DNA from: Chloroflexota bacterium
GTDB lineage: Bacteria; Chloroflexota; Anaerolineae; Promineifilales; Promineifilaceae
DNA: 63,858 bases
Assembly: GCA_017993775.1 (NCBI GenBank)
Contig: JAGOMA010000031.1
Location: 1 to 63,858, forward strand
Direction of reading: 5' to 3'
The first letter of the stretch is position 1, and each line of letters opens with the position of its first letter. The notes beneath the pieces were generated by a model that made no database searches, had not been told where the DNA came from, and was given only the letters and a program-made list of their open reading frames with translations. Made by a program: the position numbers and the translations under genes. Positions 8,847 to 16,566 of the stretch are shown one piece after another.

Positions 8847-10091
8847 TCAGATTTCGGCCTCTGGTTCGCCCTGCGCCAGCGCTTCGGTCAGTTCTGCGCC
8901 GTGGTCGAGCGCCCAGATATAAATATCCGTCTCGGTGCGGTTGGGGAAGCGTTTCAGGTTGTCTTGCTCGCGGATGAGCTGGATGGCCGGCAGGTAGACC
9001 GTGTCGTACCAGGAGGCGACGGCCTCTTCGTAGCTCACGTCGGCCTGGCGGTTTTGGCCCATGTAGTAGCGGTGGACGGCGATGTGGTGCAGGAGTTTTT
9101 CGTATTTGCCGGGCAGGCTGGCTTCGATGGCGGCGTCTGGGCGGATTTCCTGGATGTGGGTACGGCCGTAAAACGTGGCGCGCTCCTGGGCTAAAATCAA
9201 CCGGTCGATCCATGACCGTTGTTTGACGGTGGTTAATACGCGGCGGACTTCTTTTTGATTGTAAATTTGCAGCAGCGCCTGGTCGGCGTCTTCTACGCTG
9301 CCTGCTTCGTCATGGGCGGCGCGGCGCAGCCATTGGTATTCGCTGATGAGCAGGTAGAGGTCAGTGAGGGTGAGATTGGGGAAGGCTTGCGGCAGACCCT
9401 GGTTTTGCAGCACGTCGGCCAGCGGTTGGTAGACGGTGTTGTACCAGGAAGCGACGGCTTCGGGGTAGGGCACTTCGTAGCCGCGTTCCTGGCTGATGTA
9501 CCAGCGGTGGGCGTTGATGTGTTCGTGCAAACGGCCGTACAGCTCCGCATTCGACAATTGCAGATCGGCATCCGGTTGGAGGGCGTGCAGGCCGGTTTGC
9601 TGCAAAAAGTGGGCGTAATCCTTTAATTCCAGCACGTCGCTCAGGCCCATATCGGCCGTCAGCGTGACGGGGATGTCGATTTCGGTGACGTAGGCGTCGA
9701 TAAACAACTGCTGGCGTTCCCGCGCGACGGAAACGCGGTGGTTGCCATCCTTCACAAAATAGACTTCGCCGATTTTGTAGGCTTCGATGGGCGGCAGGTC
9801 GATATCTTTGTAGCGCGCTTTGCTGATGCCAATCCAGCGCTGGGCGGTAGCCGTTTGCGTGGGCAGGTAAGCGCGATCAAAATCGCGGTAGCGGCCAACG
9901 CTGCCGACAATTTTGTCGATGGGGATGGTTTGCTGTCCCAGGTCGTGCTGGCCTTGAAATGGCAGTTGGCTGCGCACTTCGCTGTAGGGCAGGAGTTCGT
10001 TTTCCTGCCCGGTGATGCGGGCGACCAGTTTACGCAGGAAGCCGCGCCTGAGGGCGCGTTGGAAGTCGTCGTTGGCAAATTTGTCGAACAT
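8847..10091 (-). CDS. ParB/Srx-fold protein with duplicated C-terminal domain (DUF4032-like)
   Basis: This 414-residue protein contains KDGNHRVSVAR near residues 110-120. That motif is the nucleotide-binding signature of ParB/sulfiredoxin-fold proteins. Two related helical units follow: HINAHRWYISQERGYEVPYP with EAVASWYNTVYQP, and HIAVHRYYMGQNRQADVSYE with EAVASWYDTVYLP. This shows an internal duplication about 170 residues apart. The start at 10091 is chosen for the GGAGCAG about 12 bases upstream. The function is unknown; a nucleic-acid or nucleotide-sensing role is only suggested by the fold. Confidence 0.8.
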   Translation of the reverse strand: MFDKFANDDFQRALRRGFLRKLVARITGQENELLPYSEVRSQLPFQGQHDLGQQTIPIDKIVGSVGRYRDFDRAYLPTQTATAQRWIGISKARYKDIDLPPIEAYKIGEVYFVKDGNHRVSVARERQQLFIDAYVTEIDIPVTLTADMGLSDVLELKDYAHFLQQTGLHALQPDADLQLSNAELYGRLHEHINAHRWYISQERGYEVPYPEAVASWYNTVYQPLADVLQNQGLPQAFPNLTLTDLYLLISEYQWLRRAAHDEAGSVEDADQALLQIYNQKEVRRVLTTVKQRSWIDRLILAQERATFYGRTHIQEIRPDAAIEASLPGKYEKLLHHIAVHRYYMGQNRQADVSYEEAVASWYDTVYLPAIQLIREQDNLKRFPNRTETDIYIWALDHGAELTEALAQGEPEAEI

Positions 10092-10263
10092 AATGAGTAC
10101 TGCTCCATGTTTATGACAGGCATTATACAAAGCGCCTGATAATGGCTGCTATGGTTAATGTGCCCAAATTTGTGTGGCAGTGGCGTGGGTGGGAAACGGC
10201 CGTTATCATTGCCATTATCCAAAAATTAGCCGCACCTTCAAGGATTTCTAGCGAGATACACAT

Positions 10264-10620
10264 ATGCCAGCTAAAAAACGGAACGTCGTCTACTCCACTG
10301 ACCCTGCCTTCAAAAAACGCTGCCCGCGCTGCGGCAGCTTTCCCTGCCGCTGCCCGCAGCCAAAGAGTTTGCCGCCGGACCAGCAAACGGCCGCTATTCG
10401 CCGCGAGACAAAAGGACGCGGTGGCAAAACGGTGACGGTGATCATGGATTTGCAGCTGACGCCGGACGATTTGAAGGAATTGAGCAAGCAGCTAAAGCAA
10501 AAATGCGGCTCGGGTGGAGCTGTCAAAGAAGCGGTTATTGAAATTCAAGGCGATCATCGGGAAACGATTGCCGCCGAACTGCGGAAACTGGGTTACAAAA
10601 CCAAATTTGTAGGCGGCTGA
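10264..10620 (+). CDS. yciH: SUI1/eIF1-like translation initiation factor YciH
   Basis: A 118-residue protein with the SUI1 fold: KGRGGKTVTVIMDLQL followed by KQKCGSGGAVKEAVIEIQGD and a final LGYKTKFVGG. SUI1-family proteins monitor start-codon choice in eukaryotes and archaea. Bacterial YciH proteins bind the 30S subunit and are thought to limit initiation on non-standard starts. The N-terminal 30 residues hold a cysteine cluster (CPRCGSFPCRC) that could bind zinc, an addition also seen in some relatives. The ribosome-binding site is weak. Confidence 0.92.
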   Translation: MPAKKRNVVYSTDPAFKKRCPRCGSFPCRCPQPKSLPPDQQTAAIRRETKGRGGKTVTVIMDLQLTPDDLKELSKQLKQKCGSGGAVKEAVIEIQGDHRETIAAELRKLGYKTKFVGG

Positions 10621-10654
10621 GGCGGTGAGCGGGTGGGCAGATGTTGGCGTTGCC

Positions 10655-10687
10655 AGATTGGACCAATTTTTGAGATTGGTCCAATCT
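10655..10687. terminator. AGATTGG/CCAATCT inverted repeat between convergent genes
   Basis: AGATTGGACCAATT is followed by TTGAGATTGGTCCAATCT. The two halves can pair as a hairpin, and each half is itself palindromic. It lies between the stops of two convergent genes, where a bidirectional terminator is expected. The same unit recurs at 16529, 18774, 46992 and 60456. Confidence 0.6.
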
Positions 10688-10712
10688 TACCAGGAAAAAT
10701 AAAGGCGAACTC

Positions 10713-11153
10713 TCAGGCGTTTTGTCTGTCCCATTCAGATTGGGCCAGCGCGGTGCGGGCCGCGACCAGTTTTTTGTATTTGGCGGCCAGTTTTTCCGGG
10801 TTGTTGGCCAGACTTGCTTTGAGGATGTCGCCTTCCAGTTCGGCAACTTCCAGGCGCGTATAATAATCGAGCATTTCTTTCAGGTGGGCCAGGACAATTT
10901 TGGCGGTCAGGATGGGGTGGTTGTTGGTGACGTTGGCGTCGGGAAAGGCGATGCCATGTTCTAGTTCGACTTCTAGGCCCAAGCGGAATTCTTGGGTGGT
11001 GACCTGGAGGGCTTCGCCGCCAACCAGGTCTTGGAGGAGAGCGGCTTCTTGGGAGGAAACGGCCGTGTCCGTCAACGCCGTCCAATCACGCAGCCCCAGT
11101 TCCCGGCAGACGCGCTGTACTTCTTCCTTGGTAATATATTCTGGTAAATTCAT
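10713..11153 (-). CDS. DUF5661-like protein of unknown function
   Basis: A 146-residue soluble protein. The core FRLGLEVELEHGIAF with the downstream HPILTAKIVLAHLKE and DYYTRLEVAE matches my memory of the DUF5661 pattern (G-E-x-E-HG ... D-P-x-x-T-A-K-I-A-x-x-HL-x-E-x-x-x-YY-T-x-L). The regularly placed His, Glu and Tyr residues suggest metal binding, but the function is unknown. The start at 11153 has a strong AAGGAG 7 bases upstream; a longer reading to 11219 has none. Confidence 0.72.
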   Translation of the reverse strand: MNLPEYITKEEVQRVCRELGLRDWTALTDTAVSSQEAALLQDLVGGEALQVTTQEFRLGLEVELEHGIAFPDANVTNNHPILTAKIVLAHLKEMLDYYTRLEVAELEGDILKASLANNPEKLAAKYKKLVAARTALAQSEWDRQNA

Positions 11154-11259
11154 CAGATTCTCCTTGAGTTTGTTATTGGCGAGCGGCTCCCGCACGACGA
11201 TTTGATTCACTATCTGCATTTTAGCACAGGTTGGGCGCGACTTTGTTCTTTTTCGGCTC

Positions 11260-12108
11260 TCAGCCCAGTCCGCACTGTCGCAAAAAATCGGCCACGCTTT
11301 GTTCCAGAGAGATATGGCCGTGGATGACCGCGTTCATGTATTGCTGCCGCCAGAGGGGAAGCAGGGGGACGGCCGTTTTCCATTCCTGAAAGATAAGGTG
11401 AGCCACCGGGCCGGTCTCGTCCATGAAGCCGGAGGCGAAAAAGGCGCGCTCGGTGGTCGCGCGGTCGTAGGGCAGGCGCACAATGTCGGCGCGCCACTGT
11501 CCATGTTGCCAGACGACCTGCGCATAACTGGCGCGCGAGTCGCCATCACATAACTGCCCGGCCGAGCCGGTATTGACCAGCAGCGTGTTCCTGACTTGGC
11601 GAATGTAGGCGACGTGGATGTGGCTGGTGACGAAAACGGCCGTGGCCGGGGCAATCTGTTGGCTGATGGTGGTTTCGTCGTCGGCTGGATTGATGCTGTC
11701 GCTGTTGCCGCGCATGGAGGCGTGGGTGGCGCGCAGCCGGCTGCCATCCGGCGCGGCAATCTCGAGTACCTGGGGCAGGGAGGTTAATTCGGCCACCTGC
11801 CCATTGAGCTGCTGGTAAGTCCAGCGCGAATTTTGGTTAATTTCCGCCTGGATGCCAATGTGTTCGGCGTCGGGCACAGGATTGGCGTGCTTGCAAACGT
11901 AAGATTCGTGATTGCCGCCCAGCACTTGCCAGCCGGATTGCGTTCGCCGGTCGGCGATCATTTGCCAGCAGGTTGGGGAATCGGGTCCGCGGTTGACCAC
12001 ATCACCATTGACGATGACCTGATCTGGCTGCCAGGCGTCAATATCGGCCAGGACGGCTTGCAGGGCGGCAACGTTGCCATGAATGTCGGAGAGGAGAGCA
12101 ATTTTCAT
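11260..12108 (-). CDS. Calcineurin-like metallophosphoesterase
   Basis: A 282-residue predicted phosphodiesterase or phosphatase of the YfcE/serine-threonine phosphatase superfamily. The metal ligands are visible in order: DIHGN at residues 8-12, GDVVNRGP at 35-42, GNHES at 65-69, a His in ATHASMRG and another in TSHIHVAY. It probably uses two divalent metals in the cytosol. The substrate (cyclic nucleotide, Ap4A or phosphoprotein) cannot be inferred. No Shine-Dalgarno precedes the ATG. Confidence 0.9.
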   Translation of the reverse strand: MKIALLSDIHGNVAALQAVLADIDAWQPDQVIVNGDVVNRGPDSPTCWQMIADRRTQSGWQVLGGNHESYVCKHANPVPDAEHIGIQAEINQNSRWTYQQLNGQVAELTSLPQVLEIAAPDGSRLRATHASMRGNSDSINPADDETTISQQIAPATAVFVTSHIHVAYIRQVRNTLLVNTGSAGQLCDGDSRASYAQVVWQHGQWRADIVRLPYDRATTERAFFASGFMDETGPVAHLIFQEWKTAVPLLPLWRQQYMNAVIHGHISLEQSVADFLRQCGLG

Positions 12109-12167
12109 GCCGGCGATTGTAACCGCAGGGCAGTGTCTTACCCAACGCGCGCCCGCTAAAAAACCAG

Positions 12168-12236
12168 AAAGGCCCTAAGGGTTTAAGCTCCCAAAGGTCT
12201 AATTTCTCAAAAGCAAACCCTTTGGGTTTGCATGGC
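12168..12236. repeat. Dispersed inverted repeat, AAGGGTTTG family copy B
   Basis: GGCCCTAAGGGTTTAAGC and AGCAAACCCTTTGGGTTTGC form imperfect arms around an A/T-rich loop. It lies between a leftward metallophosphoesterase and the rightward TspO-like gene. It is more degenerate than the copies at 5600 and 45379. Confidence 0.6.
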
Positions 12237-12246
12237 TGCCAATTAC

Positions 12247-12275
12247 TTGACAAATTGCACAGGTATTGTTAAGAT
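12247..12275 (+). promoter_or_regulatory. Sigma-70-type promoter, probably giving a leaderless mRNA
   Basis: TTGACA (12247-12252) is separated by exactly 17 bases from TAAGAT (12270-12275). The ATG of the next gene is at 12282, 7 bases after the -10 box, where transcription would begin. No ribosome-binding site fits in between. Confidence 0.7.
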
Positions 12276-12281
12276 ATTGGC

Positions 12282-13088
12282 ATGAATACGACAAAATCTA
12301 ACTTAAAATCTTTGCAAATAGTAAACATAGTTGCGGTCATTGCGGTGATCGTGATGAATATCTTATCCAGTGCGCTCCCGCTGAACGGCCGTTCCGTGGA
12401 GTCTATTTCCGACGCATTGCCGTCTTATTTCACCCCGGCCGGGTATACATTTGCCATTTGGGGCCTGATTTATTCGGCGCTGTTGGGTTTTGGCATTTAT
12501 CAGGCGCTGCCGGCGCAGCGGGAACGGCCGTTCCTGAACAAAATCGGCTGGTTGTTTGCCGTGAGCACCGTGTTTAATATCGCCTGGCTGTTCTCGTGGC
12601 ATTATGGCGTTTACGCCCTGTCGATTCTCTTCATGGCCGGTTTGTTGGTCACGCTCATCGCCATTTACCTGCGGCTGAACATTGGCCGCCGCGACGCATC
12701 TTTGACCATGGCCGACAAACTGCTGTACCAGGCTCCCTTCAGCCTGTACCTGGGGTGGATTACTGTGGCCACCATCGCCAATATTTCCAGTGTAACCAAT
12801 TATTGGGGTTGGAATGGCTTTGGCATCGACCAGCCTATCTGGTCGGCGATTATGATGTCTGTGGCCGTGATTGTGGCCGGCGTCTTGCTCATCAACCGCC
12901 GCAACCTGGCTTATGCGGGCGTGCTGGTGTGGGCGTTGTTTGGCATTCGCTCGGCGTATGCGGCTGTGCCGGTGGTGGCGAATACGGCCGTTATCGCTGC
13001 GGTGCTGGTGGCGGCGCTGGCTCTGTTGGGGTACTGGCGGACGCGCGGTGATGTGGAAACGGCCGTTGCCCAACCCCAGGCCGCCTAA
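12282..13088 (+). CDS. TspO/MBR-related tryptophan-rich integral membrane protein
   Basis: A 268-residue protein with about seven or eight hydrophobic helices. Residues about 48-66 (YFTPAGYTFAIWGLIYSALL) match the conserved Pro/Trp-rich signature of the TspO/peripheral benzodiazepine-receptor-related family, and FNIAWLFSWHYG is also typical. Classic five-helix TspO binds porphyrins or cholesterol. This longer form is usually called only a tryptophan-rich sensory protein, so the ligand is not known. The coding region carries in-frame signature octamers. The next gene starts 12 bases after the stop and is probably cotranscribed. Confidence 0.85.
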   Translation: MNTTKSNLKSLQIVNIVAVIAVIVMNILSSALPLNGRSVESISDALPSYFTPAGYTFAIWGLIYSALLGFGIYQALPAQRERPFLNKIGWLFAVSTVFNIAWLFSWHYGVYALSILFMAGLLVTLIAIYLRLNIGRRDASLTMADKLLYQAPFSLYLGWITVATIANISSVTNYWGWNGFGIDQPIWSAIMMSVAVIVAGVLLINRRNLAYAGVLVWALFGIRSAYAAVPVVANTAVIAAVLVAALALLGYWRTRGDVETAVAQPQAA

Positions 13089-13100
13089 GGAATCATATTC

Positions 13101-13565
13101 ATGCGCTTACCAACTGTGAGTGGCTCTAACCTCGAACGTGAAACCCTCACCTTTCCGGCTGACTTTGCCGGTGAATTGAATCTCGTTTTTATTGCCTTTC
13201 AACAATGGCATCAAATGGAAGTAGACACCTGGGTTCCACTGGCGGAATCCTTGCATCAGGACCATCCGCGATTGGCGTATTATGAATTTCCGACCATCCA
13301 GAGCATGAATCGCCTGTCGCGGATGTTTATCAACGAGGGGATGCGCGCCGGTATTCGTCACCAACCGACACGCCGGCGCACCATCACTCTCTACATCGAA
13401 AAAGCGCCTTTCCGCCGGGCGCTGCAAATCCCCGACGAACAGCACATCTCTGTCATGTTGTTTGATCGCCAGGGAGAGGTGCTCTGGCGGGAAACAGGCG
13501 CATTTACGCCCGAAAAAGGCGCTGCCCTCAGCGCCGCAATCCACAGGCAACAAATAACCGTTTGA
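13101..13565 (+). CDS. Small thioredoxin-like protein, similar to ATP10 family (tentative)
   Basis: A 154-residue protein with LTFPADFAGELNLVFIAF, then WVPLAESL, RAGIRHQPTRRRTITLY and ISVMLFDRQGEVLWRETGAF. This order of elements resembles mitochondrial ATP10, an ATP synthase assembly factor with a thioredoxin-like fold, and its bacterial relatives. No CxxC is present, so it is not a redox thioredoxin. AAGGA lies 10 bases before the ATG, which is 12 bases after the TspO-like stop. Its role is unproven. Confidence 0.62.
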   Translation: MRLPTVSGSNLERETLTFPADFAGELNLVFIAFQQWHQMEVDTWVPLAESLHQDHPRLAYYEFPTIQSMNRLSRMFINEGMRAGIRHQPTRRRTITLYIEKAPFRRALQIPDEQHISVMLFDRQGEVLWRETGAFTPEKGAALSAAIHRQQITV

Positions 13566-13584
13566 CGTTAACGGTTATTTGTTG
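13548..13584. terminator. Perfect 15-base-pair hairpin overlapping a stop codon
   Basis: CAACAAATAACCGTT and its exact complement flank a 7-base loop that includes the TGA stop of the ATP10-like gene. There is no clear T-run afterwards, so it may stabilise the 3' end or act as a factor-dependent stop. Confidence 0.65.
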
Positions 13585-13762
13585 ACTGGTTTGTGTTTCA
13601 CCCTCCTTTCGCGTTGCTTTTCCCACACAATCTCTGCGCGCCCTATTCTCTCGGCTTCGCCACTCATTTATAATACGTAGAGTTAGACGCGCATCAGTGG
13701 GTGGTTGGGAGCTAAAACCACCTTGGGTTTGTGAAAAATCATACCTGCGAAGGAGGTAGACC

Positions 13763-16519
13763 ATGATTCGACAGATAGGTATCCGCGTAGGATTTTTGGT
13801 GTTATTGTTGCTTCTCGGGGGATTGGTTGCTTGCGGCGGGCAGGCGACGCCCACGGCCCTGCCGCCCACGGCCCCGCCGCCCACGGCCCCGCCGCCTACC
13901 GCCTTGCCGCCCACCGTCCCGCCGGTAATGACCCCCACGATCATCATTCCTCAAGCCAGCGACACGGCCGTACCCCCGACAGCTAAACCCGCGACGGCCG
14001 TCCCCCCCACTTCGGAACCGCCTCCGGAAGTCATCGCCCAACCGATGCCCAGATTTGCCGATTTTAAGGAAACGGCCGTAGACGCCGCCCCGTCTATGTT
14101 TCATGATCCCATCGCCCCCGATTTGAGCAACGTCACCGTGCCTTTCGCTTTGTCCCCCGACCAACTGGCGCGCCTGGGGCAGAGCGGCGTTGTGGTCAGC
14201 CCTGGCGTCGAAAAAGAATTCTTCACCGTCTACGAACAGGCGCGTTACGCCAACGTGCCCATCTTCGTGAGCAGCGATTCCATGCTGCACAGCTACCATC
14301 TCATCTTTGACAAAGTACTGCGCACGGCCGAACGGGACTTCTTCATTCCCCTGCTGCGTGACCTGAACAGCGCCATGCTGGTCCAAACCGATGCCCAATA
14401 TCAGCAGCTCAAAGGCACAGAATGGCAAGACGCCGCGCTGCGCTCGGTGGCTTTTGTGGGCGTTGCCAGCAAACTGCTCGACCCGGCCGTCGAAATTCCG
14501 GCTTATGCTCGGGAGCTGGCCGACGCGGAAATCGCTCTGATCGAAGGCGCGGCCGGCATTTTGCCGTCGCCGCTGTTCCCCGGCCTGGAATTTGGCGAGG
14601 ATTACACCCAATACATCCCACGCGGCCATTACACCCTCAGCGAAGATTTGATGGCTTATTTCAAGAGCATGATGTGGTACGGCCGTATGACCTTCCGCCT
14701 GACCACCGACAACCCGGACGTAGGCCGGGCCGAAACCCGGTCGGCGCTGCTGCTGGTGCAGGCAATGCAAACTGCGACCGTAAACGGCCGTCCCGCCCTG
14801 GACGTCTGGCGCGATTTGTACGACCCGACCGCTTTCCTGGTAGGCCGCAGCGATGATTTGACCGCCTTTCAGTATATTGAGGTGATAACGGCCGTGTATG
14901 GCGACAACCCCGATGTAGCCGCCATCAGCGACGAAGCCAAACTCGATACCTTCATCGCCGCCGCCAACCTCCTGCCGCCGCCGCGCATTTTGGGACTAGT
15001 CATCAGCGAAACCGACGACGTGGAAAAGACCACCAAAGGCTTCCGCTTCATGGGCCAGCGTTTCGTCCCCGACGCCTACATCTTCCGCGAACTCATCTGG
15101 CGCAACGTCGGCACAATCGACCAACCGCGCCAACTACCCAACGGCCTGGACGTGATGGCCGCCATGGGGTCCGACCGCGCCTACGCCATCCTCAACAATC
15201 TGGGCGAAACCGCCTACGCCAATTACCCCGAACAAATGACCAAAATGCGCGATTGGACCGCCAGCCTGACCGTCGATGATTGGACCGAAACGCTCTACAA
15301 CGGCTGGCTCTACACCTTGCAGCCCTTGTTGGCCGAACCCGGCGACGGTTATCCGCAGTTCATGCAGTCGGACGCCTGGCTGGACAAACAATTGTCCACC
15401 AGCCTGGGCAGTTGGGCCGAACTCAAGCACGATACCATCCTCTACGCCAAACAAGCCTATGCCGAACTCGGCGGCGGCGGCATCAATCCGCCGCTGCCCA
15501 AAGAAGCCGTGGGCTACGTGGAGCCGGTGCCACAGTTTTACGCGCGCCTGTCCGCCTTGGCCTCCATGACCCTTAGCGGCATGCAAAACCGCGGGCTGCT
15601 GGCCGACAAAGAGCGCGACAGCCTGGATCGACTCATTCGTTTATCCGACGCTTTTCAAGTAATTGCCGAAAAAGAACTGCGCGGCGAACCTATCACGGAA
15701 GATGAAGCGTATCTGATTCGTTATTTTGGCGGCGAACTGGAGCATCTGGTGATGGCTTCTGGCGATACGCCGGACGAAGACCCCTTCGCGCAGCCATACA
15801 TGGAAGAGGAACCGCAAGCGGCCGTTATCGCCGATGTCGCCACTGCGCCCGATTATGTGCGCGACGGCGTGCCTGATCCGACGGTTTTGGAAGTGGCTGT
15901 GGGGCGCGTGGACGAAATTTATGTGGTCGTGCCCGTGGTCGCCGCAGATGGCACGATCTATTTGCAGGTTGCCAAAGGCGGCGTGTTCGCCTATTACGAG
16001 TTCCCCTGGCCGGCCAATGACCGCCTGACGGATGACAAATGGCGCGGCATGTTGGATGATGGCACAGCGCCTGCCCGTCCCGTCTGGATCAACACGTTCT
16101 TCTCCGCCGAAACGGAGTTCGCCTTCGCTCAGGAAGCCATCTACAACTTCCAGCGCGATATTCCGTGGGTTTTTTGGGAACCGGCCGGCGATTGGCCGAC
16201 AGCGCCGCGACCTTTCTTCCAGGCTGAATTGGCGGCGCTGGCCGCCGCCGAGCAGTATGTGGGGCGGCAGTGGGTCAGCGCCAATTACCGCTCATTCGAC
16301 TTGCAGGGGCCGGACACGGCCGTCGTCACCGTGCGCGAGACGTGGGATGATACGCTCTATGAATTGGTCGTGGGATACCCGGACACCGGCGATCCGATGC
16401 TGGGCCATCGTGGGCCTTACACCCTTGATGTCACTTATACCCTCACCCGCATGGATGGAACCTGGCAGGTAACGAACCTCGTTTTTGCCAACCAGCCGCC
16501 GGAATGGACAACGCCCTAG
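13763..16519 (+). CDS. DUF3160 lipoprotein
   Basis: A 918-residue exported lipoprotein. The signal peptide ends in a lipobox (LVACGG, Cys24). A Pro/Thr-rich linker follows at residues about 27-90, containing iterated APPPTA units. The globular part (VSSDSMLHSYHLIFDKVLR, residues about 170-190) is typical of DUF3160, a family of unknown function. A very strong ribosome-binding site (AAGGAGGTAG) precedes the ATG. The C-terminal 130 residues resemble a small NTF2-like or beta-rich domain. The CapA-like gene follows after a repeat, so the two may form a surface-protein unit. Confidence 0.85.
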   Translation: MIRQIGIRVGFLVLLLLLGGLVACGGQATPTALPPTAPPPTAPPPTALPPTVPPVMTPTIIIPQASDTAVPPTAKPATAVPPTSEPPPEVIAQPMPRFADFKETAVDAAPSMFHDPIAPDLSNVTVPFALSPDQLARLGQSGVVVSPGVEKEFFTVYEQARYANVPIFVSSDSMLHSYHLIFDKVLRTAERDFFIPLLRDLNSAMLVQTDAQYQQLKGTEWQDAALRSVAFVGVASKLLDPAVEIPAYARELADAEIALIEGAAGILPSPLFPGLEFGEDYTQYIPRGHYTLSEDLMAYFKSMMWYGRMTFRLTTDNPDVGRAETRSALLLVQAMQTATVNGRPALDVWRDLYDPTAFLVGRSDDLTAFQYIEVITAVYGDNPDVAAISDEAKLDTFIAAANLLPPPRILGLVISETDDVEKTTKGFRFMGQRFVPDAYIFRELIWRNVGTIDQPRQLPNGLDVMAAMGSDRAYAILNNLGETAYANYPEQMTKMRDWTASLTVDDWTETLYNGWLYTLQPLLAEPGDGYPQFMQSDAWLDKQLSTSLGSWAELKHDTILYAKQAYAELGGGGINPPLPKEAVGYVEPVPQFYARLSALASMTLSGMQNRGLLADKERDSLDRLIRLSDAFQVIAEKELRGEPITEDEAYLIRYFGGELEHLVMASGDTPDEDPFAQPYMEEEPQAAVIADVATAPDYVRDGVPDPTVLEVAVGRVDEIYVVVPVVAADGTIYLQVAKGGVFAYYEFPWPANDRLTDDKWRGMLDDGTAPARPVWINTFFSAETEFAFAQEAIYNFQRDIPWVFWEPAGDWPTAPRPFFQAELAALAAAEQYVGRQWVSANYRSFDLQGPDTAVVTVRETWDDTLYELVVGYPDTGDPMLGHRGPYTLDVTYTLTRMDGTWQVTNLVFANQPPEWTTP

Positions 16520-16528
16520 ACAGTGTGT

Positions 16529-16560
16529 GATTGGTCCAGTCTCTGAGATTGGACCAATCT
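16529..16560. repeat. AGATTGG/CCAATCT inverted repeat in the DUF3160-CapA spacer
   Basis: GATTGGTCCAGTCTCTGAGA continues into TTGGACCAATCT, giving the two-part palindrome seen at 10655, 18774 and 60456. It ends 6 bases before the CapA-like ATG, so it could affect both termination and translation. Confidence 0.65.
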
Positions 16561-16566
16561 AACCCT

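Noticed and set aside
13854..13925. Tandem GCCCACGGCCCCGCCGC-type repeat considered as a CRISPR or satellite
   Set aside because: The units simply encode an iterated PPTA linker after a lipobox and have no spacers.
13802..14770. Open frame of 322 codons on the - strand over the DUF3160 gene
   Set aside because: It is Gly/Arg-rich, antisense to the Pro/Thr linker and the DUF3160 domain, and has no start signal.
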